From positions 15,758,225 through 15,822,224 of the forward strand of contig OZ023264.1 of NCBI GenBank assembly GCA_964006375.1: a stretch of DNA of 64,000 nucleotides, written 5' to 3'. A program made the translations under genes and the position numbers. Numbering within the stretch: the first letter of the stretch is position 1; each line of letters opens with the position of its first letter. Source of the stretch: Tillus elongatus. Lineage: Eukaryota > Arthropoda > Insecta > Coleoptera > Cleridae. Below the pieces are notes generated by a model. It was given only the letters and a program-made list of their open reading frames with translations. It was not told the DNA's origin and did no database searches. Of this stretch, positions 13,910-30,515 are shown piece by piece.

Positions 13910-13910
<1 letters not shown>

Positions 13911-14110
13911 TAATTTGGAGAACCCAGTTCATCACAATAGAACTTTCAGAGCTGGCGATCGTTTCTCTGACAATGTTAGCGTCATCAGAAGGGTCAATAA
14001 ACTCTGAATGACGCTAACTTTGTTAGCGAAACGATAATCATGTCTCAAAAATCAATTGTAATGAAATGGCTTCTCCAATTTTCTCCAAATTGTACTTCTC
14101 AATGCTCGTC
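13910..14110. repeat. Palindromic remnant of Penelope-like element ends
   Basis: Two copies of a PLE end sequence face each other. The left half contains gttagcgtcatcag at 13978-13991; the right half contains gacgctaactttgttagcga at 14010-14029, whose stem gctaac/gttagc is perfect. The outer parts (ggagaacccagttcatcaca against ttgtaatgaaatggcttctc) are also complementary. The same sequence lies at both ends of the PLE at 51.9-58.0 kb. It resembles a hammerhead core with one extra base; see the findings. Confidence 0.6.
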
Positions 14111-14357
14111 GTAGGTTCTAATCTTCACTTGATGAAGAAAGTTGAAATGAACATACGAGGTAAGCACCTCGAAGAATTACCATTGAAACGTATTCAAGGA
14201 TTATCTCGATCTTATGTGACGTCTTATGTTTAATTTCAAAGATAAAAGAAACTATTTTAGAAACAATTTGTTTAAATTTCTACTATATTATGCGACAGCA
14301 TATCTATGCTGCGCTAAACCTGTATATATGGCCGTTTATAAAGCTACAAATATAGTG

Positions 14358-14484
14358 TATTAGTGAATTTTCGTAGAAAAAATTCACTAATGGGGAGATC
14401 CCGACTTTTGAATTTTGAAATTTTTTTTGCAAATGAACGCGAACTAGGACCCCTAGAACCCATATCCGGCGTCAGTTTCAATTT

Positions 14485-14555
<71 letters not shown>
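14358..14555 (+). repeat. TA-core 5' module with (TA)n, body displaced
   Basis: A perfect hairpin at 14360-14390 (arms ttagtgaatttt and aaaattcactaa) is followed by the constant module (ctagaacccatatccggc at 14452-14469) and (TA)n at 14492-14555. The tract is followed directly by the transposon at 14556, and no body follows on this strand. On the other side of that transposon is a (TA)n plus a module in the opposite orientation. Confidence 0.8.
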
Positions 14556-17094
<2,539 letters not shown>

Positions 17095-17095
<1 letters not shown>

Positions 17096-17597
17096 GTTAA
17101 GACAGAAATTTATAGTTGAGACGATCAGGCGACATATAGCCCATAGACTGTGATGATAAAACATTTGGATGTTACTATAATCATTTGTCTGTAATATTTT
17201 GTATTAGCAAAACTGATTTTAGATGCTAATCTAAGCTGTATAAATTTCAGGACCCCTAATTTTACATGCAACATTTTAATATTTATGTTACCGACATAAT
17301 AGTGAAGTGGAAACTCTAAAACTTTATGTTCTGTTTAGTTTTAGCGCAAAACAATATATCATAACGTAGCTATGGCATAAATTATATGTATCACCTTGCA
17401 ACTGGCATAGATTTCTCGTACCTTTTACTACCACATTTCATAAAGCAGTTTGAAGCAATGACAGCCAGAAAGTAAAATGATTTTACTTGGGAGGAGGATT
17501 ATAATATTCCATATACAGGGGTATCCACACAGCACGTTTATTAAAAGTTGAGTTTTTTTAAAGTTGGCATACGCAAAGAATTCGCTATTCTGATTTT

Positions 17598-17598
<1 letters not shown>
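17095..17598. other. Unassigned spacer
   Basis: AT-rich sequence without recognised genes, RNA or repeats. Confidence 0.4.
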
Positions 17599-18141
<543 letters not shown>

Positions 18142-18296
18142 CCCAAACTGTAACTCCGTTATTATTAGAGATAGGGAGACGGTTAAATTAGCAATGTTTT
18201 GTAGAATTTCATGCTCGTTACAAATATGACTTGAATTTTGCCCTACCTCTTTTCGTTCTCGAGTTATTTTGAAAAAAACAAAATTTGTCGATTTCT

Positions 18297-19376
18297 TTTT
18301 TCTTCAATATCTACGTAGGCGTTGATCTGACATGACTTGCACATTATGAGGACACTTTTTACAGAGTAATCTTTTTGTGACATTCTCAACTTTGGATTAT
18401 CATTTGTTTTTGAGCTACATGTATCAACGATTGTTTTTATTATGGCATCCATATTGGATTTTTTGCTTATGTGATAGCCTGTGAAAAGAGCTTTCCAACG
18501 ATGTACAACATGCTTGAGAAATCTTGTAATTGCACTTACAATTTTGAGAAAGACCGTTTTGGGGATAGTAGGCTATGAAATCAAATACCAAAAAACAAAT
18601 GACAAAAAAAGTATTCAAAAAGCAGTAGGCCATGGAGTCTAATAATAGACTTCTACTTTTAACATAATTTTCCGTAATGATTCACGATAAAAAAATAGGA
18701 ACTTTTAGCACACTAATGAATCAGCCCATTATTACAAAAGATATTTTACATTACAAGATTATCCTAAAAAATTGTTATAATTTAATTAAATAGGTAAATC
18801 TAGTAAATAACTAAATTTACTAACGGAACTCAATAAAAAGCAAATTAATGATTTACGAAGGCGCCTTTAAAAATTGTTTGATTTTTAAACGTAAGTCAAC
18901 TGAAAAACAACAGAGGAAAGGTTGCTATGGATATAACACTATCGCGACAATTAAGAATACTGTCATTCTTAATTATCTGAGGTGTATTTAACACGTTGCT
19001 TACAATTTTGTACTAAATAGTTTGTTTCCTAATCATTTTAAACATTATTCAACAATATGTTCAGTAATGAAGAATATTTTGACATGTTGGAATGTTATAT
19101 TCGTTCTAACCGAAATACTGAGGCAGCTGCAATTAGAAGACTTCTCAAGCATGTTGTACACAATTGAAAAGCTCTTTTCACAGGCTATCACATGAGCAAA
19201 AAATCCAATATGGCTGCCATAATAAAAACAAACGTTGATACATGTAGCTCAAAAACAAATGACAATCCAAAGTTGAGAATAGCACAAAAATATTGCTCTG
19301 CAAAAAGTGTCCTGATAATGTGCAAATCTTATACATGTCAGATCAACGCTTACTTAGATATTGAAGAAAAAAAATT
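18297..19376 (+). mobile_element. Internally deleted relative of the long-TIR transposons
   Basis: Inverted arms of about 230 bp lie at 18297-18525 and 19137-19376 and share ttttcacaggctatcac, acatgtatc-type and gttgtac stretches in complement. Between them is about 610 bp with only the first ~30 codons of a transposase, abutting the right arm. This is the layout of a deletion derivative moved in trans. Sequence outside the arms (18143-18296) may belong to its outer end, since tcccaaactg starts there. Confidence 0.65.
19057..19150 (+). pseudogene. Transposase N-terminal remnant
   Basis: An ATG at 19057 opens about 31 codons reading MFSNEEYFDMLECYIRSNRN followed by TEAAAIRR. This aligns by eye with the first residues of the transposases at 29.7 kb (MATFTNAEYADILYINGLCN) and 15.2 kb. 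The frame then enters the right inverted arm, and the rest of the DNA-binding domain and the whole catalytic domain are missing. Confidence 0.6.
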
Positions 19377-19696
19377 TTGGTTTTTAGTGTGTTTCACTTT
19401 AAGTGGCGACAATTCATGATTTCATAACGGGTTGGCCAACTTTCAACAACAAAAATTCTTTAAATAAAGTACTCCAAAATCTCCACATCCACAGATGCAT
19501 TGTTTTAAGATTCGCTTTTTCCATAGCCTACTACGATAACAAATAAAACCCCCAAGAATGACTAAAGCATATTAGGCATTTTTTTACGAAAAAAATAAAT
19601 ATCTCTGTCGATCTAGGCACGTCTGTAAGCCACAAATCCCAAGTTTCGATATCTTAACTTATACAGAGTGTTCACAACTTGAATGCAAAAATGATA

Positions 19697-20225
19697 ACGC
19701 TACTGGGTGTCTTACAAATATTAGAATGTCAATGGATTAAGAGTCACTCAGTGTATCAATTCACACAATATCATCCGCATATCTTATACAGAGTGTTATT
19801 CAATTTGGACTTTGATCAGATCAGCATCTTAAATTTTGGGAAGACACCACTCCATAATTATTTCTCAAAGTAGCTAAGTGAAGATTAGAACCTGCGATGA
19901 GCACTGATAAGTAAGATGGAAAATATAATTTTCCATCCTCTGATAATGCTGGGTTCTTCAAGTGTACTAATCAGTGCTCATCGCAGGCTCCAATCTTCAC
20001 TTAGCTAGTTTCAGAAATAATGGAGTGGTCTTCCAAAAATTTAAGATGCTGGTCCGATCAAAGTCCAAATTGGGTAATACATTGCAAAAGGGTATGTTAC
20101 CTTATTTATTATGAACACTCTGTATAAGATATGAAGATGATATTGTGTGAATTGATACACTAGGTCACTCTTAATAGATTGGCATTCCAATATTTGCAAG
20201 ACACTTAGTAGCGTGTACACAGACT
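19697..20225. repeat. ~530-bp near-perfect palindrome
   Basis: Arms of about 215-245 bp face each other around a centre near 19945. Left and right share aagtgaagattagaacctgc / gctccaatcttcactt, cagtgtatcaattcacacaa in complement, and attaagagtcactc / gagtgacc-type stretches. The outer ends are gggtgtcttacaaatatt and its complement at 20195-20210. The inner part matches the outer flank of the PLE near 57.94 kb (gtgcttatcagtgcctatca), so it is probably PLE-end debris duplicated in inverted form. Confidence 0.7.
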
Positions 20226-20254
20226 ACTCCAAAATAGTCGATTTTTTCATTTTT

Positions 20255-20960
<706 letters not shown>

Positions 20961-21194
20961 CCTACGAAAACACTAAAACATTTCTGCGAAAACTTTTCAA
21001 ATTCAGCCACTATTGGATAGCGCCTGTATACGGCAGCTCGATTTTTCAACGAGTAATACAAACAAGAAGTTCTCTGAATGCGTAATTTCCATGGGGCTCC
21101 GCTATCTAGTGGTAAAAACGTCGTATCACAATTTGTGATACTTATGTTTGTTATATGTGGAAAAAACGTGAAAAATTGCAAAACAATTAAAATA

Positions 21195-22399
<1,205 letters not shown>

Positions 22400-22400
<1 letters not shown>

Positions 22401-23257
22401 GAGTTACATACGTCTTAAAGTAAAATCAAGTAGGTTTTGATGTAGATTCCGTGATTATGACCCGTGGCTGATTGATACAAACTGAGTCAACAGTTGACAT
22501 ATAATACACGTTCCTTGAATGTTGATGAAAAAATTAGAGAGGCCGAGGCGAATGTCGTAAAATGCAATCAAGATTAATGAAAAAATGCAGAATACTGCAA
22601 GTTTAGGTAGATATAGCCTTCGGTTATCTCTTGGGATGTTAAATTATACCTATCGATAAGCCGCCGCAATTTTATGCTCATACAAATATATTAACATTGA
22701 AGCCAGCACACATGCCTATATGCCAAATTTAGTATATCTTCACGACTGAAAGAAGCAAAGCTATTTCACCGTTAAAAACAATAAAAATATATATTTTCAA
22801 TTAGAAACCTATTTCAAACTAAATACGTTAAATTTAGGATATATTATCTTTGTGGGGAGAAATTAAGTTTCTTCAAAACAAAAAGTAAACTAATATTTTC
22901 ATTTAAGCTTCTAAATATAGTATTGTATTATTTTCCATTGTTATTTACTACCCAGCGATATACTATTTATTTTAGATATTCTGCTAACCTTATTTTAAAA
23001 GCCTTACTGAAATTTTGTGGGATAAATACAAACAGGAAGTCCTAGATTTTTCAGTTATCCTACCAAATATCTTTTATATTTAATATATGTTACACTTTCT
23101 GTATCACCAGGTCAATATTAATCAAGTACAGCCTGAAGTCACTTGTTTCGTATTTAATATACTGTAAAAAAATAAATATCTAGCAAACATAATTACTTTG
23201 GTAACAGTTTCTTTAATTAGATTATCACCATTATCGTCTAGTTAAGAAACTAGAGGC
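22400..23257. other. Unassigned spacer
   Basis: AT-rich, no recognised gene, RNA or repeat. Confidence 0.4.
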
Positions 23258-23356
23258 AAAAACAAAGTTTGTCTTTAAAAAATGTCTAAAAGTAGTTAAA
23301 TATAAGAATATTTAACTACTTTCAGACATTTTTTTTAAGATAAACTTTGTTTTTTT
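23258..23356. repeat. ~47-bp-arm hairpin
   Basis: The left arm (aaacaaagtttgtctt, then aaaatgtctaaaagtagtt) and the right arm (aactactttcagacatttt, then aagataaactttgttt) are complementary over about 47 bases around a 4-6 base loop at 23304-23309. It is a small palindromic element or a miRNA-precursor-sized fold. No expression evidence is visible. Confidence 0.7.
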
Positions 23357-23999
23357 ACTACGAAAAATTAATCCTATTGAGTAGGTGTTCATGGAACAGG
23401 AAGCTATGCAGGAGGGCATTCTTAGGCGTGAAAATATATTTTTAATATCATTCAATTTATAATTAAAAATTTGTTATAGGAAGAGTCGCTACAACAATTA
23501 ATGTAACATTTCATGTGGAAGTAGGTCACAGATCTATCATAAACATTGGCATTGAAATAATATTACATATTTATCTAAATAATAAACAAGTGTACAGTAC
23601 AAGGAATGCTGACTGATGAAGTTTGCAATTTATGAATTATGTAGGCCAAGCAAGGTTATAAGTAGTGGTGTTGATAAACATTAGCGAGACTTTTGATTAA
23701 GATTTCATTATGTAAAGATTTTGTCGGTTTTAATTTCGTTTAGTTAAATTAGTTGTAAGAATTCTTGAAGTTTATTGTATTTATAAAATTTTATTACATC
23801 GTTACTATGTCAAAATTATCCCAGTTCTAAAAGTCATTCCCTAATTATCCTCCGCTCCCTTAACATAAACATCAAGTACCTCATATAAGTACACTTCGAG
23901 AACCTATATCACCAAAACACATCTTTTTAAAGACGTGACGTTTGTTTCACTAACAAAGTTAGCGCCATCAGAGCATAAACGTGAATTTTCTTTTTCAAC

Positions 24000-24000
<1 letters not shown>
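23356..24000. other. Unassigned spacer with a PLE-end fragment
   Basis: Mostly unrecognised. At 23940-23990 (minus) lies the PLE-end motif: gctaactttgttagtgaaac in complement, next to a CTGATGG core variant. This marks old PLE debris. Confidence 0.5.
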
Positions 24001-24264
<264 letters not shown>

Positions 24265-24420
24265 CAGGATTGGTAAAAAGTCCCGGAACGGTCAAATATC
24301 TCTGTTACATATGACGCAATTTTTTTGTATTTTTGTAATGACGAATGATCGCAAATAATCCTTTTTTTGACACATTCACTTTTTCTCCATTCCGGTTTAA
24401 CAGGAAATGACTCCAAGTTC

Positions 24421-24468
24421 CTTTTTAGCGAATTTAAAAAAAAAAATTCGCTTATGGGGAGATCTGTG

Positions 24469-24547
<79 letters not shown>

Positions 24548-26516
24548 ACCGATAACTCAAAAAATAATGGACCGATCTTGATAAAATTTGCAGAGTACCT
24601 TCCTTTTGCAAGTGGCTTGGATAAGTTCGTTAGCCAGGAAAATCGGACCAGGTTTTCCCGGAAAATTTTGTATTTTCTTTATAAAAAAATTCATATCTCC
24701 GGAAATAACAAAGTAAGGGCAACCAAATTTGGTACGCGTATTTGTATTATAAACTCTGTACCAAAATTTAGGTCCCTAGCTGTAAAGACAAAGGTGTTAT
24801 GGGCAGTTAAAGTAACAAATTTTGGAGGTTTCCGCAAAACGTCAAACTCGCAATTTTAAACGTCAAAATTGGCAATGTTTAAGCAAAGAATGTGAAACAA
24901 ATACTGTTTGTGAAAAGAAAATGTTGCAAGAAAAATGTTCTGCAAACCCTTAAGTTTCAAATTCAACCGTCATTGCCCTTCATTTTACTAAACTATTTAC
25001 AGAATATCCATTTCAAATAGACCCTTTCTCTGATGCTTTAGCTGTCAGTTTAGTTAAGTTTGGTGGCTTTTTGGATATTTATTTGTAGGGTTAGTGAAGT
25101 TTATGGTTTAACGGTCTATAATTTTTTAGCTAATTATCGTAGAAGAAATTTATTAATGCATTTTTGCATTTGTTATCGAAATATGATGCGTTTATAAGAA
25201 AAAAATCTGGACGCAGTAAGTGCGTTTTGGTAGCGAATTTTCGGTAAATTTGCAGTTTAATTCTCGAACGCTTTTCAAAACACTGTTTTAAGAAACCTGC
25301 CTAGCCCCCCCCCCCCCCCCCCCCTGGATCCATAAACCCCAAAAAAAAAATTCTTGTTCACACTCCCCAAGGAAGTCACGGGACCAGGGGTGAGTAGGGG
25401 TGCATAATTTTTTTAGCTAATTTTTGTAGAACAAATTCGTTAATGCAATTTTGCATTTTTTATCGAAATATGATGCGTTTGTAAGAAAAAAACTGGACGC
25501 AGTAAGTGCGTTTTGATAGCGAATTTTCGGTAAATTTGCAGTTTAGCTCCCGAACTCCTTTCAAAAAACTGTTTTCGGAAACCTACCTAGGGCCCCCCTG
25601 AATCCACAAACCCCAAGAAAAATTTCTTGTTCACACCCCCCAAGGAATTTACGGGACCAGGAGTAAGTAGGGGTGCATAATTTTTTTTTAGCTAAATTTC
25701 ATAGAACAAATTCGTTAATGCATTTTTGCATTTTTTGTCGAAATATGATGCGTTTGTAAGAAAAAAATCTGGACGCAGTAAGTGCGTTTTGGTAGCAAAT
25801 TTTCGGTAAATTTGCAGTTTAGCTCCTGAACGCTTTTCAAAAAACTGTTTTCAGAAACCTGCCTAGGCCTCCACCCCCCTGGATCCTCAAACCCCAAGGA
25901 AAATTTCTTGTTCACACTCCCCAAGGAAGTTACGGGACCAGGAGTAAGTAGGGGTGTATAATTTTTGTTTAACTACTTTTCATAGAACAATTTCGTTAAT
26001 GCATTTTTGCATTTTTTATCGAAATATGATGCGTTTGTAAGAAAAAAAACTGGACACAGTAAGTGCGTTTTGGTAGCGAATTTTCGGTAAATTTGCAGTT
26101 TAGCTCCCGAACGTTTTTCAAAAAACTGTTTTGAGAAACCTGCCAACAGTTAAGTTTATTTTCGGAAAATTTTTGTATATTTTCAAACCATAAGTAATTT
26201 TGTTAAAATATAGTACATTGTTTCTACCACATAGGCTATACCGGTGATCAGATTGATGCCTGCTCACATTTGCTACTAAAAACATTTTTATGGAAATTCA
26301 CTTTCACACAATTCCAACAGATTTGCTGCATCTAAACTTTTGAAAAATGTTTATATATTTTCAAACAATAAATTTATTTCGATGAAATATGGTACATTGT
26401 TTCTACTATATAGGCAACCAAGTTTGATGCCTGCTTTCATCAAAGAAAGACATTTGCTATTAAAAATATTTTAAAGAAAATTCGCTACCATAACGCACTT
26501 GCTGCGTCCAGAGATT
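24421..26516 (+). repeat. TA-core element, body A, with internal tandem expansion
   Basis: The hairpin lies at 24424-24452 (arms tagcgaattt and aaattcgctta), (TA)n at 24470-24544 and body A to about 25120. Four tandem units at 25130-26150 follow, then the tail, ending at 26482-26508 with accataacgcacttgctgcg. It is the longest body A copy because of the expansion. Confidence 0.75.
25130..26150 (+). repeat. ~278-bp tandem repeat, four units
   Basis: Units start near 25130, 25415, 25691 and 25970 (spacing 285, 276 and 279). Each contains ttcgttaatgcatttttgca, ggacgcagtaagtgcgtttt and gaatttacgggaccagg-type stretches, so each holds one copy of the tail hairpin in complement. The first unit carries a run of about 22 C at 25306-25324; the others have fewer C. 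The fourth lacks the C-rich end. Confidence 0.8.
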
Positions 26517-26518
26517 TA

Positions 26519-28017
26519 TTTTAAATGGGACACTTGTATTATTTACCATTTTAGGATACATTCTGAAACATTAACATCTTATTTGTAATTGATAAGATAA
26601 CACCACAAAAAATGAATAAATGATAACGTAAAAGCAAGATCTGTATATCTATTTAAATGTACTGGTCTCAATAACGCAGACAATTCGGGTGCTGCACTGA
26701 CATTTTCACCTGTCAATTGTGGTCGTTGTTTTGCTTTTTCTTGTGTAATTAAAATTTTTGAAAACGGCGGTAAAACTCACAGAATCTGAGCGCTTTGACA
26801 TCTTGATGATGTACGGATATGGTGATCGTGAACGATCTTTGGAATAAGTTCGCACTTTATTTAATACTGTTCATTCGGATAGGCAAATTAGTAAAAGTAC
26901 GGTGCATCGGGTTGTTAAAAAGTATGAGGAATTTCGCCAAGTAAGGGATTTGTCAAAAAGTGGACGTCCAATAACAGTAAGTGGCGAAGACACAATGTTA
27001 AATGTTCTATTACCAGTCCAAGAAAATTCCCAGGTATCTACAACAGAATTGGGTCAAATTCATGACATATCCCAAAAGTCTGCTCACAAAATTCTGAAAA
27101 GTCTGAAAAAATGAAACCTTTAAATGAATGTGGTTCATGAGTTGATCGATTATGACCCAGATCGCAGACTAAATTTTTCTAAAATAATGACAGAACTTAT
27201 TCAAGCTCGGCCTAATTTTGTGAATGAAATAGTTTTCTCAGATGAAGCACTATTTCATCTGAATGGTACGGTTAACAGGCAAAATTGTCGTGTCTGGTCA
27301 ACAGAGGACCCTCATTGGATGGAGAAAGTCCATACGCAGTATCCTCAAAATGTAAATGTGTGGGCTGGTTTGGTCGGAAACAAATTGGTTGTACCTTTTT
27401 TTATTAGCGAAAATTTAAATGGTGATGGCTACTTAAATTTATTGTGAAACCAAATTGTACCATCACTTAGAGCACCCTTCCCAAATCAAATTATACTTAA
27501 TCATCCAAGCAATAATAATTGGTTCTAACAAGATGGGGCTCCTCCACACTTTACGAGTAATGTCGGTGATTATTTGGACCAAATATTTCCTGGCCGCTGG
27601 ATCGGACGCAGAAGAGCACTCGAGTGGCCAGCTCCTTCTCCAGACCTGTCGCCACTGGACTCCTTTTTGTGGGGTCACATGGAATGTCAGGTGTATAAAA
27701 AACGACCTAATGATCTGGAACAATTACAGGAGCGGATAACTGAAGAAATCAACCAAATTACGCCAGAGATGATTCAAAATTCAGTGAGACATTTTGTTGA
27801 TAGATTATATCACTCTCAAGTTCTAGACGGAGCACAACTTAAACAATTACTTTAGTTTAAATCATATTACGAACTTTTATAACAGATATGTTGATTTTGC
27901 ATTTTGAAGATTTTTTTTGTGTTATCTTATCAATTACAAAAAACCTGTTGATGTTTCAGAACGTAGTTTTTATGCTGCATCCGAAAATGGTAAGTAATAC
28001 GAGTGTCCCATTTAAAA
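26519..28017 (+). mobile_element. Tc1/mariner-type element with TA duplication (degraded)
   Basis: Ends read ttttaaatgggacac inward from both sides, flanked by TA at 26517-26518 and 28018-28019. The inverted ends extend about 95 bp (left to about 26612, right from about 27918), sharing gtaattgataagataacac. It inserted just beyond the tail hairpin of a TA-core copy. At 1499 bp it is shorter than the long-TIR relatives. Confidence 0.8.
26760..27855 (+). pseudogene. Tc1/mariner-type transposase, broken
   Basis: The reading can be followed from a KLTESERFDILMMYGYGD-type start through a helix-turn-helix region (STTELGQIHDISQKSAHKIL) to the catalytic core. The first acid is in VFSDEALFHL (27241-27243), the second in QDGAPPHF (27532-27534), the third in SPDLSPLDSFLWG (27643-27645), with 36 residues between the last two. 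All three acids survive. Breaks include an in-frame stop after RERSLE, a stop and frame change near 27110-27124, a stop after YLNLL (27445), a stop just before QDGA, and the loss of a clear initiating ATG. It is related to, but well diverged from, the intact enzyme at 15.2 kb. Confidence 0.8.
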
Positions 28018-28186
28018 TAAATAAGTTAAAGTCATTTCCTGTTAAACCGGAAGTGACAAAAAAGGTAATGTGTTATAAATAAAAGGCTTATTTGTGACCA
28101 TTCGTTATTACAAAAATCTGAAAGAATTGCGTCATTAATAACAGAGTAATTTGACCGTTCCGGGACTTTTTACTATTTTACTATCG

Positions 28187-28189
<3 letters not shown>

Positions 28190-28269
<80 letters not shown>

Positions 28270-28291
28270 TATATATATATATATATATATA
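28190..28291. repeat. (TA)n tract joining two transposon ends
   Basis: About 100 bp of (TA)n with one GA interruption lies between the end of the 24265-28189 element and the start of the 28292-30370 element. Both abut it directly. Confidence 0.9.
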
Positions 28292-30370
28292 CAGGGTGAC
28301 TGGTAAGTGGTTGCATTCCTTTGAAACAGTTATAGTACATCTCTCTTGTAACATAATAAACCATATGTCACATTATACAAAGTCCTCTGGTTTTCGAGTT
28401 ATTTCACTTTTAATGATTTTTCAAAAATTTATGATGTGTTGCTACTAATATTCAAATTTTAGAAGAAATGGTAAGCACTTCCTCAGATTTTTCCTTTCAG
28501 ATAGTGTAGACATTAACTTACACTGTGCAATCATCACTATGTTGAACAGGATAATAGTAAAGAAATGTGAGGGCAAAAATTATCAGTATCGTGAAAAAAT
28601 TCAATTCAATTTAACATTTCAAAGACGTTTATTTTGAAAATTTGATAACAAAAAAGTTCTACAAATACTGTAAAAAACTTAACTTAACTAAAAAAGTATC
28701 ACCAACTATTCTCAAAATAGTTACCCCCATTTCTTATACACGCACGAGCTCGTTGGCAAATTTATGTTTTAGTAATCCTACTAGAAAAATTGCTTTTGAT
28801 ATGTCCTGCCGCTTGCTGAATTCTGTAAATCAGTTGTTCTCGTGTGTGAGTCTCCACTTCGTAAACGATATGTTTCTGATGACCCCATACATCGAAATGT
28901 ATTAAATCTGGACTTTTTGGCGGCCGCGGTATTGGTCCTTCCCTCTCAATCTACTTGTTTGGAAAGCAGCGATCTAATAGCGCCCTCTCGTTGCGACAAT
29001 AGTGTGTCGGACACTCGTCTTGCTGGAAAATCATATCGCATCTGTTTGCTAATGGTACGTCATCCAGTAACTCCAAAAGATCATGTGATAAGAAATTTTC
29101 ATAATCTTCGCCATTTAGGTTGCCGGAAAGAAATTCGGACCTACCAGATTGTTACCAATCACACCAATCTAAACATTCACACTGAATCGTCTTTGATAAC
29201 TTGTTAGCATAGTTAATTTGCGGTTCTCCATAGACCAATAATGAGAATTATGACAATTGAATATTCCTTCTTAAGATGATTTTGACTCGTCGGTCCACAG
29301 AATTCTAGGCAGGAAATTTCTATCTTCATTATCAGCGTTCAACAGGAAATGGCGAAATTGGAGCCTTCTTGTTGGATCACTTAGCTTCAATCCTTGAACT
29401 GGCGTGTAATGATAAGGGTGCTGTCCTTCCCGATACAGTACTGACCACAATTTCCACTGCGAGACGCCCAGAGAAGAGGAAACTTTCCTAGTGCTTGTCG
29501 TGGGATCTTCGAAAGACTCCAAAATTTCCTCATCTACCCTAGAATTGAACCTCGAGATTGAAACTTCACGATGAATTTCATTAACGGAGCCAGTTTCATG
29601 AATCCGTCTGTATGTTCTTCCAAACACTGTGGAATGAGGTTCGCGCCGTACATATTCACGTTGAGCTTCAGCCGCATTTCCATTACATAAACCGTTAATG
29701 TATAAAATATCTGCATATTCAGCATTCGTAAATGTTGCCATCATCAAATCAAACAAGTTTTTCACGCAAGTCACAACTTAAGTATCACACTTGTTAACAA
29801 TCAAATGTCACAAATTTCTCAATAAATTATAATTGACATTTTGCTATTATTTCCATAGCAATCTTAAATAACTTGCAAACTATATCCTTAACTTGCAAAC
29901 TGTATGACGAATGAATAACATGTATATATGTCGCATCATTGCAAGTGAGATATCTATGTAACTAGAAGACAATTAACATTTCGTACATCATTAGAAAGCT
30001 AGAGGACCGGCGAAGTTTTTTACGGTATTTGTAGAAATGTTTTGTTATCAAATTTTCAAAATAAACGTCTTACTGAATAGTACGTCTTGAAATGTTAAAT
30101 TGATTTGAATTTTTTCACGATACTGATAATTTTTGCCCTCACATTTCTTTACTATTATCCTGTTCGACATAGTACTGATTGCACAGTGTGAGTTAATGTC
30201 TACACTATCTGAAAGATAAAAAAAATGTGGAAGTGCTTACCATTTCTTCTAAAATTTGAATATTAGTAGAACACGTGAATTTTCGACAAATGTGAATATG
30301 GTTTATTATGTTGCAAATGAGATGTACTATCACTGTCTTAAAGGAATGCAACCACTTACCAGTCACCCTG
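28292..30370 (-). mobile_element. Long-TIR Tc1/mariner-type transposon (degraded)
   Basis: Both ends read cagggtgactggtaagtggt inward and are flanked by TA (28290-28291 and 30371-30372). The inverted repeats are unusually long, left 28292 to about 28681 and right about 30013-30370, with later matches such as gtgagggcaaaaattatcag. The total is 2079 bp. It inserted into a (TA)n whose far side continues as the TA-core module at 30373. The transposase lies between the arms on the minus strand, its stop within 20 bp of the left arm. Confidence 0.85.
28699..29741 (-). pseudogene. Tc1/mariner-type transposase, broken (minus strand)
   Basis: The start ATG is at 29741-29739 and opens MATFTNAEYADILYINGLCN. 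The N-terminal region (ETGSVNEIHR), the second helix-turn-helix (TTSTRKVSSSLGVS) and the first catalytic acid (ILWTDESKSS) are open down to a stop at 29271. Beyond it the protein can be followed in pieces: VNVW-type strand with a TGG-to-TAG change, QQDECPTHY with the second acid, and SPDLIHFDVWG with the third. Allowing one frame change, the second and third acids are again 36 residues apart. The C-terminus reads RNGGNYFENSW with the stop at 28699-28701. At least three lesions make it inactive. Confidence 0.8.
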
Positions 30371-30372
30371 TA

Positions 30373-30515
30373 TATAAACATATAAAAATTGAAACTGACC
30401 CCGGATATGTGTTCTAGGGGGCTGGTTCACGCTCATTTGAAGAAATTTCTTCAAAATTCAAAGGTCGTGATCTCCCCATTAGTGATTTTTTCTACGAAAA
30501 TTCATTAAAAACTTA
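30373..30515 (-). repeat. TA-core 5' module
   Basis: gaaactgaccccggatatgt at 30390-30409 and the hairpin at about 30475-30512 (cattagtgattttttctacg) mark the 5' end of a TA-core copy on the minus strand. Its (TA)n was the target of the 28292-30370 element. Confidence 0.75.

Larger units (their letters stand above)
24265..28189. mobile_element. TIR element with ~160-bp ends, disrupted by two nested insertions
   Basis: The left end at 24265-24420 and right end at 28020-28189 are inverted copies sharing gtaaaaagtcccggaacggt, atgacgcaatt-type stretches and ccggtttaacaggaaatgac, with TA outside each end. Their inner sides meet a TA-core copy (24421-26516) and a Tc1/mariner element (26519-28017). 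Nothing else lies between, so the original interior is missing or very short and the element was probably a small MITE of about 330 bp before being filled. Confidence 0.7.

Noticed and set aside
23580..23640. CTGATGA at about 23612 as a hammerhead
   Set aside because: No GAAA box or stems at the required distances.
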